Shown piece after piece: positions 44,373 through 52,496 of a DNA stretch of 64,000 bases. The notes beneath the pieces were generated by a model. The model did not search any database, was not told the origin of the DNA, and was given only the letters and a program-made list of their open reading frames with translations. The stretch covers positions 124,001-188,000 of the forward strand of contig NZ_QJHL01000001.1 of NCBI RefSeq assembly GCF_003202405.1, given 5' to 3'. Every line of letters begins with the position of its first letter. The first letter of the stretch is position 1. The position numbers and the translations under genes were made by a program. Origin of the DNA: Flavobacterium hydrophilum. Its GTDB lineage: Bacteria > Bacteroidota > Bacteroidia > Flavobacteriales > Flavobacteriaceae.

Positions 44373-45284
44373 TTATTGAAGTTGCTTCTTGTAAATCGAA
44401 TAAATGGTGTCTATTGTTTTTCGATCTAAAGTAACTGTAGTGTCTGTTTGGATATAATGTAATTTAAAAGCCATTATTGCTGCCGAAAGATTTTTGGTGT
44501 TATAGCCAATAATTCGCAATGCAGGTTCAATTTTAAAATCAAAAGGGGCTTCTTCTAAAACTTCGTCAGGCCATATTCCAAATCCTTTTTCTGCCAACGT
44601 TTTCCATGGAAATAAAGCGCTAGGGTCTTGCTTTCTTCCTGGAGCGATATCAGCATGACCTAATATATTTTGTGTCGGAATGTTGTAGTCTTTTTTTAAT
44701 TTGGTTAAAAGAGCTACTAAACTGCTTATTTGAGCTTCAGTAAAAGGTTTAAAACCATTATTGTCAAGTTCGATACCTATTGAAGAAGAATTTAAGTCAG
44801 TATTTTTGCCCCAGCTAGAAGCTCCGGCGTGCCAGGCTCTTAAATAATCATTGAGCATCTGAACAACTTTTCCGTTTTCAGAAATGATATAATGAGCGCT
44901 TACCTGTGTTCTGGTTTTTGTAAATGTACTTATAGTTTGTTGTAAAGAATCCTGAGCAGTATGGTGAATAATGACGAAGCTCGGTTTTCTCAAATTAAAA
45001 TTGACAGTTCCAACCCATTCCGTGTTGATGCCATTTAATAAAGCTGTAGATCCTGTTTTTGAAAGTGTATCCTTTACGATGCCCAATTGAGAAGCATAAG
45101 TAGTATCAATAACTACAGGTGGAACTACGGGCATTATAGGCTGAACTTCTTTACTTGTTATTTGGTTTTCTAACGTTTTAAGCTGTTGATCATAAACTTT
45201 CTCAGTAGTTTTATAGGGGTTTTTTGTCCCGCAGGAAGTAATAATAATGGCTATAATCAGATAGCAAAAATGTTTTTTTAACAT
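44373..45284 (-). CDS. N-acetylmuramoyl-L-alanine amidase (Amidase_2) lipoprotein
   Basis: 303 residues. Lipobox IITSCGTKNP. A linker of about 80 residues (KVYDQQLKTLENQI) leads to an Amidase_2 domain (about 95-245) with zinc ligands in VIIHHTAQDS, the conserved AWHAGASSWG and SIGIELDNNG, and GHADIAPGRKQDPSALFPW. A C-terminal helical tail follows. It should cleave between MurNAc and L-Ala during recycling or remodelling of peptidoglycan at the inner face of the outer membrane. Followed 28 bp upstream by a Gly/Tyr-rich secreted protein gene on the same strand. Confidence 0.9.
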   Translation of the reverse strand: MLKKHFCYLIIAIIITSCGTKNPYKTTEKVYDQQLKTLENQITSKEVQPIMPVVPPVVIDTTYASQLGIVKDTLSKTGSTALLNGINTEWVGTVNFNLRKPSFVIIHHTAQDSLQQTISTFTKTRTQVSAHYIISENGKVVQMLNDYLRAWHAGASSWGKNTDLNSSSIGIELDNNGFKPFTEAQISSLVALLTKLKKDYNIPTQNILGHADIAPGRKQDPSALFPWKTLAEKGFGIWPDEVLEEAPFDFKIEPALRIIGYNTKNLSAAIMAFKLHYIQTDTTVTLDRKTIDTIYSIYKKQLQ

Positions 45285-45312
45285 GTTTTAATTACATTTT
45301 AGATTGAGATGT

Positions 45313-45846
45313 TTATTCTGCAGGTTTTATTTCTTCAGTATCTTCTTTAACTTCTTTTTTATCTTTCTTCTTTTTTGACTTAGTTTTTTTGATTTCTTTA
45401 AAATTAGCCATAAAAGCAGTATATTTCTCTACTTGGCCAGGATTTAAAAAAGCGGTTATTTTTTTGTTTGTAACTTCTCTTAATGCATTTATCTGCTCAA
45501 CTTTCTGATCCTGACTACTGCTTTCGTTTTTCAACAGAACACCTTGCTCTCTCATGCTGTCAGCTAAAACATTTGTAATGGCAATAACCTGCAATTCATC
45601 AAGATTTACTTCCGGTTTCATTTGTTCTACAATTTTAGCAGCTGTTTCTTCTACAGGAACTTCTTTTGGCTTGCTTGGGCTGCTTTGCGGGCCCTGCATC
45701 ATGCTTCTGTCCATTCCCATTCCGCCGCCTCTTCCGCCATAGCCATTACCATAGCCATTATTGTATCCGTTTCCATATTGAGCCGAAACCGAATTAAGGC
45801 TTAATAAAGTAAAAACTAATAGAAAAAAAGATTGTATAAGTTTCAT
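45313..45846 (-). CDS. secreted Gly-rich-N-terminus protein with Spy-like helical C-terminus
   Basis: 177 residues, signal peptide to VSAQ. Low-complexity tract YGNGYNNGYGNGYGGRGGGMG (about 22-42), then a helical domain (about 70-150) with VNLDELQVIAITNVLAD, KVEQINALREVTNKKITAFL and NPGQVEKYTAF, a pattern reminiscent of Spy/CpxP (LTxxQ) chaperones, though weak. It ends with a Lys-rich then acidic tail (KKKKDKKEVKEDTEEI). Probably periplasmic; possibly co-transcribed with the amidase (28-bp gap). Function not established. Confidence 0.7.
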   Translation of the reverse strand: MKLIQSFFLLVFTLLSLNSVSAQYGNGYNNGYGNGYGGRGGGMGMDRSMMQGPQSSPSKPKEVPVEETAAKIVEQMKPEVNLDELQVIAITNVLADSMREQGVLLKNESSSQDQKVEQINALREVTNKKITAFLNPGQVEKYTAFMANFKEIKKTKSKKKKDKKEVKEDTEEIKPAE

Positions 45847-45891
45847 AAAAGTATTTTCTAAGTTGAAATTTAAAAATCGGTTACGGTAAAT

Positions 45892-47205
45892 TTAAGCAGG
45901 TTCTCCGTATAAATCAAATTCTGTAGCTTCTATTATCTTGATATTAACAAATTCACCAGTTTTTACGTAATGTTTTGAGGCATCTATTAAAACCTCATTG
46001 TCAACATCTGGACTGTCAAATTCTGTTCTTCCTACAAAATGAGCGCCTTCTTTTCTGTCAATAATACATTTATAGGTTTGTCCAACTTTTTCCTGATTCA
46101 AATCCCATGAAATCTGAGATTGTAATTCCATAATTTCATTTGCTCTTGCTTGTTTTACATCGGCAGGAACGTCGTCTTCCAATAGATAAGCGTGGGTGTT
46201 TTCTTCATGAGAATAAGCAAAACAGCCCATTCTGTCAAATTTCATTTCCTGAACGAAGTCTTTTAAGATCTCAAAATCTTCCTGAGTTTCGCCTGGATAA
46301 CCGACAATTAATGTGGTTCTGATTGCCATTCCCGGAACTGCAGCACGGAAATCTTTTAATAATTGAGTTGTTTTGGCCTGAGTTGTTCCTCGACGCATCG
46401 ATTTTAAAATATTGTCAGATATATGTTGCAACGGAATGTCAATATAATTACAAATTTTCGGTTCGTGTTTCATTAATTCCAAAACATCCATCGGGAAGCC
46501 AGTAGGGTAGGCGTAATGCAGACGAATCCATTCAATTCCTTCAACAGCTGCTAATGCTTCTAATAATTCAGCAAGATTTCTCTTTTTGTAAAGGTCCAGG
46601 CCATAGTAAGTTAAGTCCTGAGCAATTAAAATCAATTCTTTAACACCGTTTTTAGCTAAGCCTTGTGCTTCTTTTACTAATTTTTCAATAGGCTGCGAAA
46701 CGTGTGAACCACGCATAAGCGGAATAGCACAGAAGCTGCAGGGTCTGTCGCAACCTTCTGCAATTTTTAAATAAGCATAATTTTTTGGAGTCGTAGTTAA
46801 ACGTTCTCCTAATAACTCATGTTTATAGTCGGCCCCCAGAGCTTTTAAAAGTTGAGGTAATTCTGTAGTGCCAAAATATTGATCTACATTCGGAATTTCT
46901 TTTTCTAAATCCGGTCTGTAGCGTTCAGATAAACATCCTGTTACAAAAACTTTATCAACTAAGCCTCTGTCTTTTTTATAAGCATATTCCAAAATCATGT
47001 TTACTGATTCTGCTTTCGCATTGTCAATAAAACCACAAGTGTTGATTACGATAATGTTCCCTTCTTCTTTTTCAGGAGCTTCATGTTGTACTTCTTTACC
47101 GTTGGCACGAAGTTGTCCCATAAGCACTTCACTGTCATATACATTTTTCGAACACCCAAGAGTGATTACGTTAATTTTGTTCTTTTTTAAAGACTTGGTT
47201 CTCAT
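45892..47205 (-). CDS. rimO: ribosomal protein S12 methylthiotransferase RimO
   Basis: 437 residues. N-terminal methylthiotransferase domain with auxiliary 4Fe-4S ligands Cys18 (TLGCSKN), Cys57 (INTCGFI) and Cys91 (TGCLSE). Radical SAM core CDRPCSFC (Cys152, 156 and 159). C-terminal TRAM domain (about 370-437). It converts the conserved Asp of ribosomal protein S12 to beta-methylthio-Asp. The opening IKxNKINVITLGCSKNVYDSEVLMGQL is the RimO rather than the MiaB or MtaB signature. Monocistronic, with CAAAATTA (a minus-strand TAATTTTG -7 box) at 47225-47232. Confidence 0.95.
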   Translation of the reverse strand: MRTKSLKKNKINVITLGCSKNVYDSEVLMGQLRANGKEVQHEAPEKEEGNIIVINTCGFIDNAKAESVNMILEYAYKKDRGLVDKVFVTGCLSERYRPDLEKEIPNVDQYFGTTELPQLLKALGADYKHELLGERLTTTPKNYAYLKIAEGCDRPCSFCAIPLMRGSHVSQPIEKLVKEAQGLAKNGVKELILIAQDLTYYGLDLYKKRNLAELLEALAAVEGIEWIRLHYAYPTGFPMDVLELMKHEPKICNYIDIPLQHISDNILKSMRRGTTQAKTTQLLKDFRAAVPGMAIRTTLIVGYPGETQEDFEILKDFVQEMKFDRMGCFAYSHEENTHAYLLEDDVPADVKQARANEIMELQSQISWDLNQEKVGQTYKCIIDRKEGAHFVGRTEFDSPDVDNEVLIDASKHYVKTGEFVNIKIIEATEFDLYGEPA

Positions 47206-47286
47206 ACTTTTATAAATTGGAGTGCAAAATTACACTTTTTTATTCAAACACCGCTTGTTTAGAGTTGTTTTAGGTGTTTTTTCAGG

Positions 47287-47364
47287 AGCTATTTCCTGCT
47301 ATCTGTTACAATCTTTTGCTTTTTAAGAAAAAAAGCAAAAGGATTTTCACTTCTATCAGGGCTA
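47287..47364. repeat. dispersed repeat copy 2 (AGCTATTTCCTGCTATC...CTTCTATCAGGGCT)
   Basis: Second copy of the element at 23833-23933, same orientation, sharing CCTGCTATC and TTCTATCAGGGCTA. Its centre is a hairpin, CTTTTGCTTTTT / AAAAAGCAAAAG. It lies between the rimO and OmpP1-type genes. Confidence 0.75.
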
Positions 47365-47425
47365 AAAAAAATCCGTCGGGTAAAGAACCAGACGGAAATC
47401 TTCATTCATCTATTTTGATTTCTAA

Positions 47426-48934
47426 TTACAATTCAAATAATAAGGTAAGCGTAACATTGTTAAGTTTAGAATTAATTTTTGCCGGGTCAGTTAATCCGGT
47501 CGCAAAAAATCCCTGATTGGATTCTCTTTCAGTATAGGAATATGCTAAATCTAATTTTGTTGATCCAAAATTATACCCCAAGCCACCAGAATAACTGTTT
47601 AGATCTCCAATTGTAGATTCGTTTTTATAAGGGCTTCCTTCAAAACGATATCCTCCGCGTAAGCTTAGTCGTTTGATTTTGTATTCGCCTCCAATTCTTA
47701 ATTCACCATTTGAGGTTAACTCATTGTTCATTGTGTTATTTAGTCCTCTGAATCCTGAATCGTTTGTGGGTTTGAATTTGGTATTTCCGTAATCTTTAAT
47801 AGAGTAATCAATGCTAATTAAGCCTGATTTCCCAAATATATAAGCGCCGCTAAAAGTAAATTTTCCTGGAGTTTGCAAAGTATATGAGTCATAAACGTTT
47901 GTTATATTAGGATTTACGTCATAGTCAATAGCTTGATTTGCGTTATTTTCTGTTGTTGAGTATAAACTTTGTGAAATTTCATCGTATAATTCATACCAGG
48001 TATTTGATTCGTAAGCTAAGCCTAATCTAAATGATTCTGTAACTTTTGCAATGGCGCCTAATTGAAAAGAAAATCCATTTCCATAGGTGTACAAGTCATT
48101 GTTAAAACGCACATTGGATATAGTTTGAGTTGGTTCCAGTTCGCTCGTGTTTCTTTCGAAAAAACTGCTGGATCTTCTGTAGTCGGTAACATGAACGTTT
48201 AAATTGGCTCCCAGATAAATCCTGTCTTGATAGGATGTTGCGATATTGAAACTTAATTTGCTATTGTATCCCCGCGCATAAATTTCATTTTCCTGTATAT
48301 AATTTCCACCAGTAGGAATGTTAGTGTTGTATTGTGTGTTGTTAGTATCGTTTGGGTTAGCTGGGAGTATTACTTTTCCATAAAATCCAAAATAAGCTTG
48401 CTGTTCATCATAAAACAAATCTGTGTAGTCGAAACCAGTAATATCTCCTAAAGGTATTCCATTCGCATAATTTAAAAAATAGCGGTCAATTGAATTTTTG
48501 TTTTTATTTGTGCCTCTTGAAAAGACATTATTGTTGAAATTATTGGTGTTCTCATATGTAGCACCAATTGCAATTTTTTTCCAGTTACTATTCGGATTAT
48601 GATCATTAAAAACAAAAACAGCCCCGACTTGGTTTAAAATAAAAGAGTTTTCCTTGTCGCTGGTCTGTTCGCCAAAATAATCAGAATTATTTTTGATACT
48701 TTGATTGCTAAAAGTAACTCCAACCTGATTGTTTATAAATATAGCAGATCCGGCTGGGTTAACGGATAAAGATGAAAGATCTCCTCCAAGTGCTCCAAAG
48801 GCGCCACCCATTGCTCTAAAGCGGGCGGTTCCGGTTATATTGTCTTGTGCATATCGCATAGCGTCGGAAATTTCCTGAGAATGTGATATGCTGACAGTTA
48901 GTCCTGTTATAAGTAGGATAAGTATTTTTTTCAT
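47426..48934 (-). CDS. OmpP1/FadL/TodX-type outer-membrane protein
   Basis: 502 residues, signal peptide to SISHSQ. The N-terminal hatch segment GTARFRAMGGAFGALGGDLSSLSVNPAGSAIF is the conserved opening of Bacteroidota FadL-like barrels. Beta-strand repeats run to YSGGLGYNFGSTKLDLAYSYTERES, and the last strand is NNVTLTLLFEL. FadL relatives carry hydrophobic substrates through the outer membrane; the ligand here is unknown, and annotation as a hemin receptor should be treated as unsupported. Own gene on the minus strand. Confidence 0.87.
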   Translation of the reverse strand: MKKILILLITGLTVSISHSQEISDAMRYAQDNITGTARFRAMGGAFGALGGDLSSLSVNPAGSAIFINNQVGVTFSNQSIKNNSDYFGEQTSDKENSFILNQVGAVFVFNDHNPNSNWKKIAIGATYENTNNFNNNVFSRGTNKNKNSIDRYFLNYANGIPLGDITGFDYTDLFYDEQQAYFGFYGKVILPANPNDTNNTQYNTNIPTGGNYIQENEIYARGYNSKLSFNIATSYQDRIYLGANLNVHVTDYRRSSSFFERNTSELEPTQTISNVRFNNDLYTYGNGFSFQLGAIAKVTESFRLGLAYESNTWYELYDEISQSLYSTTENNANQAIDYDVNPNITNVYDSYTLQTPGKFTFSGAYIFGKSGLISIDYSIKDYGNTKFKPTNDSGFRGLNNTMNNELTSNGELRIGGEYKIKRLSLRGGYRFEGSPYKNESTIGDLNSYSGGLGYNFGSTKLDLAYSYTERESNQGFFATGLTDPAKINSKLNNVTLTLLFEL

Positions 48935-48982
48935 TTTTAATTGAGTTTAATATGTATTCAGATACGCTGAAGAAAGAAATTG

Positions 48983-49258
48983 TTACCTTCTTCCTCCGCC
49001 TCCGCCACCGTATGATCTTCCTCCGCCGCCGCCGCCAGATGATCTCATACTTCCACTGCTGCTTCCGCTGTTGTATGAACGGGAAGATGAAGAGCTTGGT
49101 GTTGAGTAGCTTCTTGATGAGTTGTTGTTGCTACTATTATTGTAAGTTCTGTTATTAGTAGTAGTGGTGCTTGATCTTCTGTTAGAGTAATCAGTGCTAT
49201 TACTTTGAGTTGTAGTGTTTCTTCGATTCGTAAAATTCGGGCTTGAATTATAAGTTCT
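48983..49258 (-). pseudogene. in-frame continuation of the GYG lipoprotein beyond a TGA
   Basis: After the TGA at 49259-49261 the same frame continues for 91 codons to TAA at 48983-48985. It reads RTYNSSPNFTNRRNTTT, then Ser/Asn/Thr-rich sequence, and ends SSGGGGGGRSYGGGGGGRR. The composition matches the upstream protein's tail, so this was or is the C-terminus of one 332-codon frame. The TGA is one transition from CGA (Arg), and the next codon is also Arg. It could be a nonsense mutation, a sequencing error or stop readthrough. Confidence 0.75.
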
Positions 49259-49981
49259 TCAATTTACAGAAGAATTTCGTCTGTAGTCTGAATAGCTGTT
49301 TTGTCTGCTTGTAGAACTTCTATTGGTTGTGTAGTTTCTGTTAGAAGTATAATTTCTTCCCGAGTTATAGTTTCTTCCGGTACTGTAGTTTCTGTTAGAG
49401 GCATAATTTCTTCCTCCATAATAAACAGCAGATCCTCTTCTTCCGTAGTTGTAAGAGTAGTTATTGTAGCCATAGCCGCCTCCCCAGTATCCGTAACCTG
49501 GTCCCCAATATCCAGAATAACCCCATCCAGGTCCCCAATACCCTGGGTATCCCCAGAAACCACCACCGTAGCCCCATCCATAATAAGGACTTCCCCATCC
49601 AAATCCGTAGCCCATAGACCAGTAAGGATCTGAGTAAAAGTTTACTGAAATCTCTGAGTTGGAGCTTCCCCATGAAGGATATGCAGTGGCTGTAGAAGTA
49701 GTTTGTGTACTGTCGCTTTCTGCATAGTTGCCGTAGCTGTCTACATCTGTAAAGATTTCTGTAGGCATATTGTCATCTTGTAATGACTTGAAATAATCTT
49801 GATATTGGTTATTAGCAGTACTAGTATTTGATGATTGAGCATAAGTGCGGTTGCCATAAACTCCATCATTGTCATTATATGAAGTGTTTTGGTAAGAGCC
49901 ACACGATGTCAGTAGAAAACTCAGTATTCCTATTGCATAAAAATAAACTGAGTTTTGGTGAAGGTATATAGAAGTTTTCAT
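49259..49981 (-). CDS. Gly/Tyr/Ser-rich lipoprotein, probably truncated by an in-frame stop
   Basis: 240 residues as read. Lipobox LLTSCGS and a short charged/Ser/Gln region, then a Gly-Trp-Tyr tract (about 130-180; YWGPGWGYSGYWGPGYGYWG) and a Tyr-Asn-Arg-Ser repeat region (NYSTGRNYNSGRNYTSNRNY). It ends at TGA in SSVN, while the same low-complexity composition goes on in frame for 91 more codons. GYG-rich lipoproteins of this kind are known only as conserved hypotheticals in flavobacteria. It is divergent from proS. Confidence 0.75.
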   Translation of the reverse strand: MKTSIYLHQNSVYFYAIGILSFLLTSCGSYQNTSYNDNDGVYGNRTYAQSSNTSTANNQYQDYFKSLQDDNMPTEIFTDVDSYGNYAESDSTQTTSTATAYPSWGSSNSEISVNFYSDPYWSMGYGFGWGSPYYGWGYGGGFWGYPGYWGPGWGYSGYWGPGYGYWGGGYGYNNYSYNYGRRGSAVYYGGRNYASNRNYSTGRNYNSGRNYTSNRNYTTNRSSTSRQNSYSDYRRNSSVN

Positions 49982-49998
49982 ATCTGTGGTGTTTTTTA

Positions 49999-50029
49999 TT
50001 GTTGCACATTACAAAAATAGTTAGTTTTG
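49999..50029 (+). promoter_or_regulatory. promoter of proS
   Basis: TAGTTTTG at 50022-50029 matches TAnnTTTG. TTG boxes lie at 49999-50001 (20-bp spacer) and 50002-50004 (17-bp spacer). The -7 box is 53 bp upstream of the ATG. Confidence 0.6.
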
Positions 50030-50082
50030 TCAAACTATTTAGTTAAAAAAAATAAAACAAAATTTGTGCCAAACTATTCAAT

Positions 50083-51561
50083 ATGAGTAAGAACCTCACT
50101 ACAAGATCAGAAGATTATTCGAAATGGTATAACGAACTGGTTGTTAAAGCAGATTTAGCCGAAAATTCAGGAGTAAGAGGATGTATGGTAATTAAGCCAT
50201 ACGGATATGCTATTTGGGAAAAAATGCAGGCTGAGTTAGACAGGATGTTTAAAGAAACCGGACATCAAAATGCTTACTTTCCTTTATTTGTGCCTAAAAG
50301 CATGTTTGAAGCTGAAGAAAAAAATGCAGAAGGATTTGCGAAAGAATGTGCTATCGTGACACACTACAGGTTAAAAAACGATCCTGATAAACCCGGAAAA
50401 CTAATGGTTGACCCGAATGCTAAACTTGAAGAGGAGCTTATTGTTCGTCCAACAAGTGAGGCAATTATCTGGTCTACATATAAAGGATGGGTGCAGTCCT
50501 ATAGAGATTTGCCTTTATTGATTAACCAATGGGCAAATGTGGTGCGTTGGGAAATGCGTACCCGTTTGTTTTTAAGAACGGCTGAATTTTTATGGCAGGA
50601 AGGACATACTGCACACGCTACAAAAACAGAAGCATTAGAAGAGTCTGAAAAAATGATGAATGTTTATGCTGATTTTGTAGAAAACTTTATGGCAATTCCG
50701 GTTGTAAAAGGTGTAAAAACCGAAACAGAACGTTTTGCCGGAGCTGATGAAACATATTGTATTGAGGCTTTGATGCAGGACGGAAAAGCATTACAGGCAG
50801 GGACATCACACTTTTTAGGGCAGAATTTTGCAAAAGCATTTGATGTAAAGTTTGCTAATGCCGAAGGAAAACAAGAGCATGTATGGGGTACTTCATGGGG
50901 AGTTTCGACACGTTTGATGGGAGCTTTGGTTATGACACATTCTGATGATCAGGGATTGGTTTTGCCTCCAAATCTAGCGCCAATACAAGTTGTTATTGTT
51001 CCAATTTATAAAACCGATGAACAATTAGCCGAAATTACAGCTGCGGTTAATGATTTAACAGCTAAACTTAGAAAATTAAGAATCTCGGTTAAATATGATG
51101 ACAGAACGACGCAAAAACCAGGATTCAAGTTTGCTGAGTGGGAATTGAAAGGAGTTCCTGTTCGAATTGCTGTCGGTCCAAAAGATTTAGAAAACGGAAC
51201 TTTTGAGGTTGCAAGACGTGATACATTATCAAAAGAAACGGTTTCTGGTGAAGGAATCGTGAATTATATAAATGACCTCTTAGAACAGATTCAGGCGGAT
51301 TTATTTAACAAAGCATTAGACTATCGCAATGCTCATATTACGGAAGTAAATAGTTTTGAAGAGTTTAAAGAAGTCTTGGATGGTAAAGGCGGATTTGTTT
51401 CGGCTCATTGGGACGGTACAGCTGCTACTGAAGAAAAAATAAAAGACTTGACAAAAGCAACAATTAGATGCATTCCTTTGAGTCATGTAGAGGAGGCGGG
51501 AACCTGCGTTTTTACTGGGAATTCGTCTATGAAAAGAGTGTTGTTTGCTAAGGCTTATTAA
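50083..51561 (+). CDS. proS: prolyl-tRNA synthetase (archaeal/eukaryotic-like type)
   Basis: 492 residues. Class-II aminoacyl-tRNA synthetase: motif 1 region ([27 protein letters not shown]), motif 2 ([24 protein letters not shown]), motif 3 ([28 protein letters not shown]), then an anticodon-binding domain (about 300-400) and the C-terminal zinc-type end [20 protein letters not shown]. It lacks the editing insertion of the bacterial-type enzyme, so it is the ProS3/eukaryote-like form usual in Bacteroidota. It charges tRNA-Pro. A tRNA-Glu cluster with its own promoter follows directly. Confidence 0.97.
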   Translation: MSKNLTTRSEDYSKWYNELVVKADLAENSGVRGCMVIKPYGYAIWEKMQAELDRMFKETGHQNAYFPLFVPKSMFEAEEKNAEGFAKECAIVTHYRLKNDPDKPGKLMVDPNAKLEEELIVRPTSEAIIWSTYKGWVQSYRDLPLLINQWANVVRWEMRTRLFLRTAEFLWQEGHTAHATKTEALEESEKMMNVYADFVENFMAIPVVKGVKTETERFAGADETYCIEALMQDGKALQAGTSHFLGQNFAKAFDVKFANAEGKQEHVWGTSWGVSTRLMGALVMTHSDDQGLVLPPNLAPIQVVIVPIYKTDEQLAEITAAVNDLTAKLRKLRISVKYDDRTTQKPGFKFAEWELKGVPVRIAVGPKDLENGTFEVARRDTLSKETVSGEGIVNYINDLLEQIQADLFNKALDYRNAHITEVNSFEEFKEVLDGKGGFVSAHWDGTAATEEKIKDLTKATIRCIPLSHVEEAGTCVFTGNSSMKRVLFAKAY

Positions 51562-51589
51562 AAAAAAAATATTTTTTTTGCATCAGGTA

Positions 51590-51619
51590 TTGTACATCTT
51601 AAAAATAGTTGTATTTTTG
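51590..51619 (+). promoter_or_regulatory. promoter of the tRNA-Glu cluster
   Basis: TTG (51590-51592), a 19-bp spacer and TATTTTTG (51612-51619) is a textbook flavobacterial promoter, 22 bp upstream of the first tRNA. Confidence 0.78.
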
Positions 51620-51641
51620 CATCCGCATTAGAGAAACACAC

Positions 51642-51713
51642 GGTCCGTTCGTCTATCGGTTAGGACGCCAGGTTTTCATCCTGGTAAGGGGGGTTCGATT
51701 CCCCCACGGACTA
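51642..51713 (+). tRNA. tRNA-Glu(TTC), copy 1
   Basis: 72 nt. Acceptor stem GGTCCGT / ACGGACT with discriminator A, anticodon stem CCAGG / CCTGG with loop TTTTCAT giving anticodon TTC, and T-arm GGGGGTTCGATTCCCCC. The 3' CCA is not encoded. Identical to copy 2. Confidence 0.96.
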
Positions 51714-51750
51714 CTTTTTTTATGCAGATGTTATTACACTTGATGTTAAT

Positions 51751-51822
51751 GGTCCGTTCGTCTATCGGTTAGGACGCCAGGTTTTCATCCTGGTAAGGGG
51801 GGTTCGATTCCCCCACGGACTA
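51751..51822 (+). tRNA. tRNA-Glu(TTC), copy 2
   Basis: Same 72-nt sequence as copy 1, starting 37 bp after it, a recent tandem duplication. CCA not encoded. Confidence 0.96.
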
Positions 51823-51866
51823 CAATTTCAATTTTATTTTAAATTGAAAAGAACTTAGAAGAAATT

Positions 51867-51938
51867 GGTCTGTTCGTCTAGGGGTTAGGACTCCAGGCTT
51901 TCGTCCTGGTAACAGGGGTTCGATTCCCTTACAGACTA
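51867..51938 (+). tRNA. tRNA-Glu(TTC), diverged copy 3
   Basis: 72 nt. Acceptor stem GGTCTGT / ACAGACT, anticodon loop CTTTCGT giving anticodon TTC, and a G rather than A after the anticodon. It differs from copies 1 and 2 in acceptor, D and T arms (AGGGGTTAGG, ACAGGGGTTCGATTCCCTT). It keeps all pairing, so it should be functional. Confidence 0.92.
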
Positions 51939-52094
51939 CAAAAATTAGTTGTAAATAAGTTTTGTGAAATAAAAATTGGTGTCTCTGTTTTTATTTTATT
52001 AGTTAAAACCAAAGTGATTGTTTTACAATTGTGGGAGGTTTTTCTTTTTTAACTAGTATTTATAATAATTATTACATCTAAAAATTTAAAGAAA

Positions 52095-52346
52095 ATGGCA
52101 AATCATAAGTCAGCATTAAAAAGAATCAGAAGTAACGAAAAAAGAAGAGTTCTTAACAGATACCAGCATAAGACTACTCGTAATGCTATCAAAGCGTTAA
52201 GATTAGCTACTGACAAATCTGATGCTACTGCAAAATTATCAACTGTAATTTCTATGATTGATAAATTAGCTAAAAAGAACATCATTCATGATAATAAAGC
52301 TTCTAACCTGAAGTCTAAATTAACTAAACATGTTGCTAAATTGTAA
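52095..52346 (+). CDS. rpsT: 30S ribosomal protein S20
   Basis: 83 residues: MANHKSALKRIRSNEKRR, RYQHKTTRNAIKAL, DKLAKKNIIHDNKASNLKSKLTKHVAKL, the complete S20 family pattern. A basic helical protein that binds 16S rRNA early in assembly. It is monocistronic, 156 bp after the tRNA cluster, and ends at a compact terminator. No clear -7 box; the AT-rich 156-bp leader may contain one. The gap 51562-52094 otherwise holds only the tRNAs and their promoter. Confidence 0.97.
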   Translation: MANHKSALKRIRSNEKRRVLNRYQHKTTRNAIKALRLATDKSDATAKLSTVISMIDKLAKKNIIHDNKASNLKSKLTKHVAKL

Positions 52347-52370
52347 TTAATTGCAATTTACTAAAAATAT

Positions 52371-52397
52371 AAAGTCCTCTAATGAGGACTTTTTTTG
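52371..52397 (+). terminator. terminator of rpsT
   Basis: Stem AAAGTCCTC / GAGGACTTT (52371-52379 and 52384-52392) with a four-base loop and a T-run. Confidence 0.9.
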
Positions 52398-52496
52398 TTT
52401 TAATAAGTTTGAATTGAAACGTAATTGAAATTAAAACAGAAGAAATAGAAAACAGATTGACTTAATTGTTAATTTTGCATTCTAAAACAAATTCAG

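Noticed and set aside
49264..49673. Overlapping frames on both strands in the GYG region
   Set aside because: They are low-complexity shadows of the GYG lipoprotein repeats with no independent support.
51642..51938. tRNA array as a CRISPR or tandem-repeat array
   Set aside because: Each unit folds as a complete tRNA-Glu; spacers are unique and too few.
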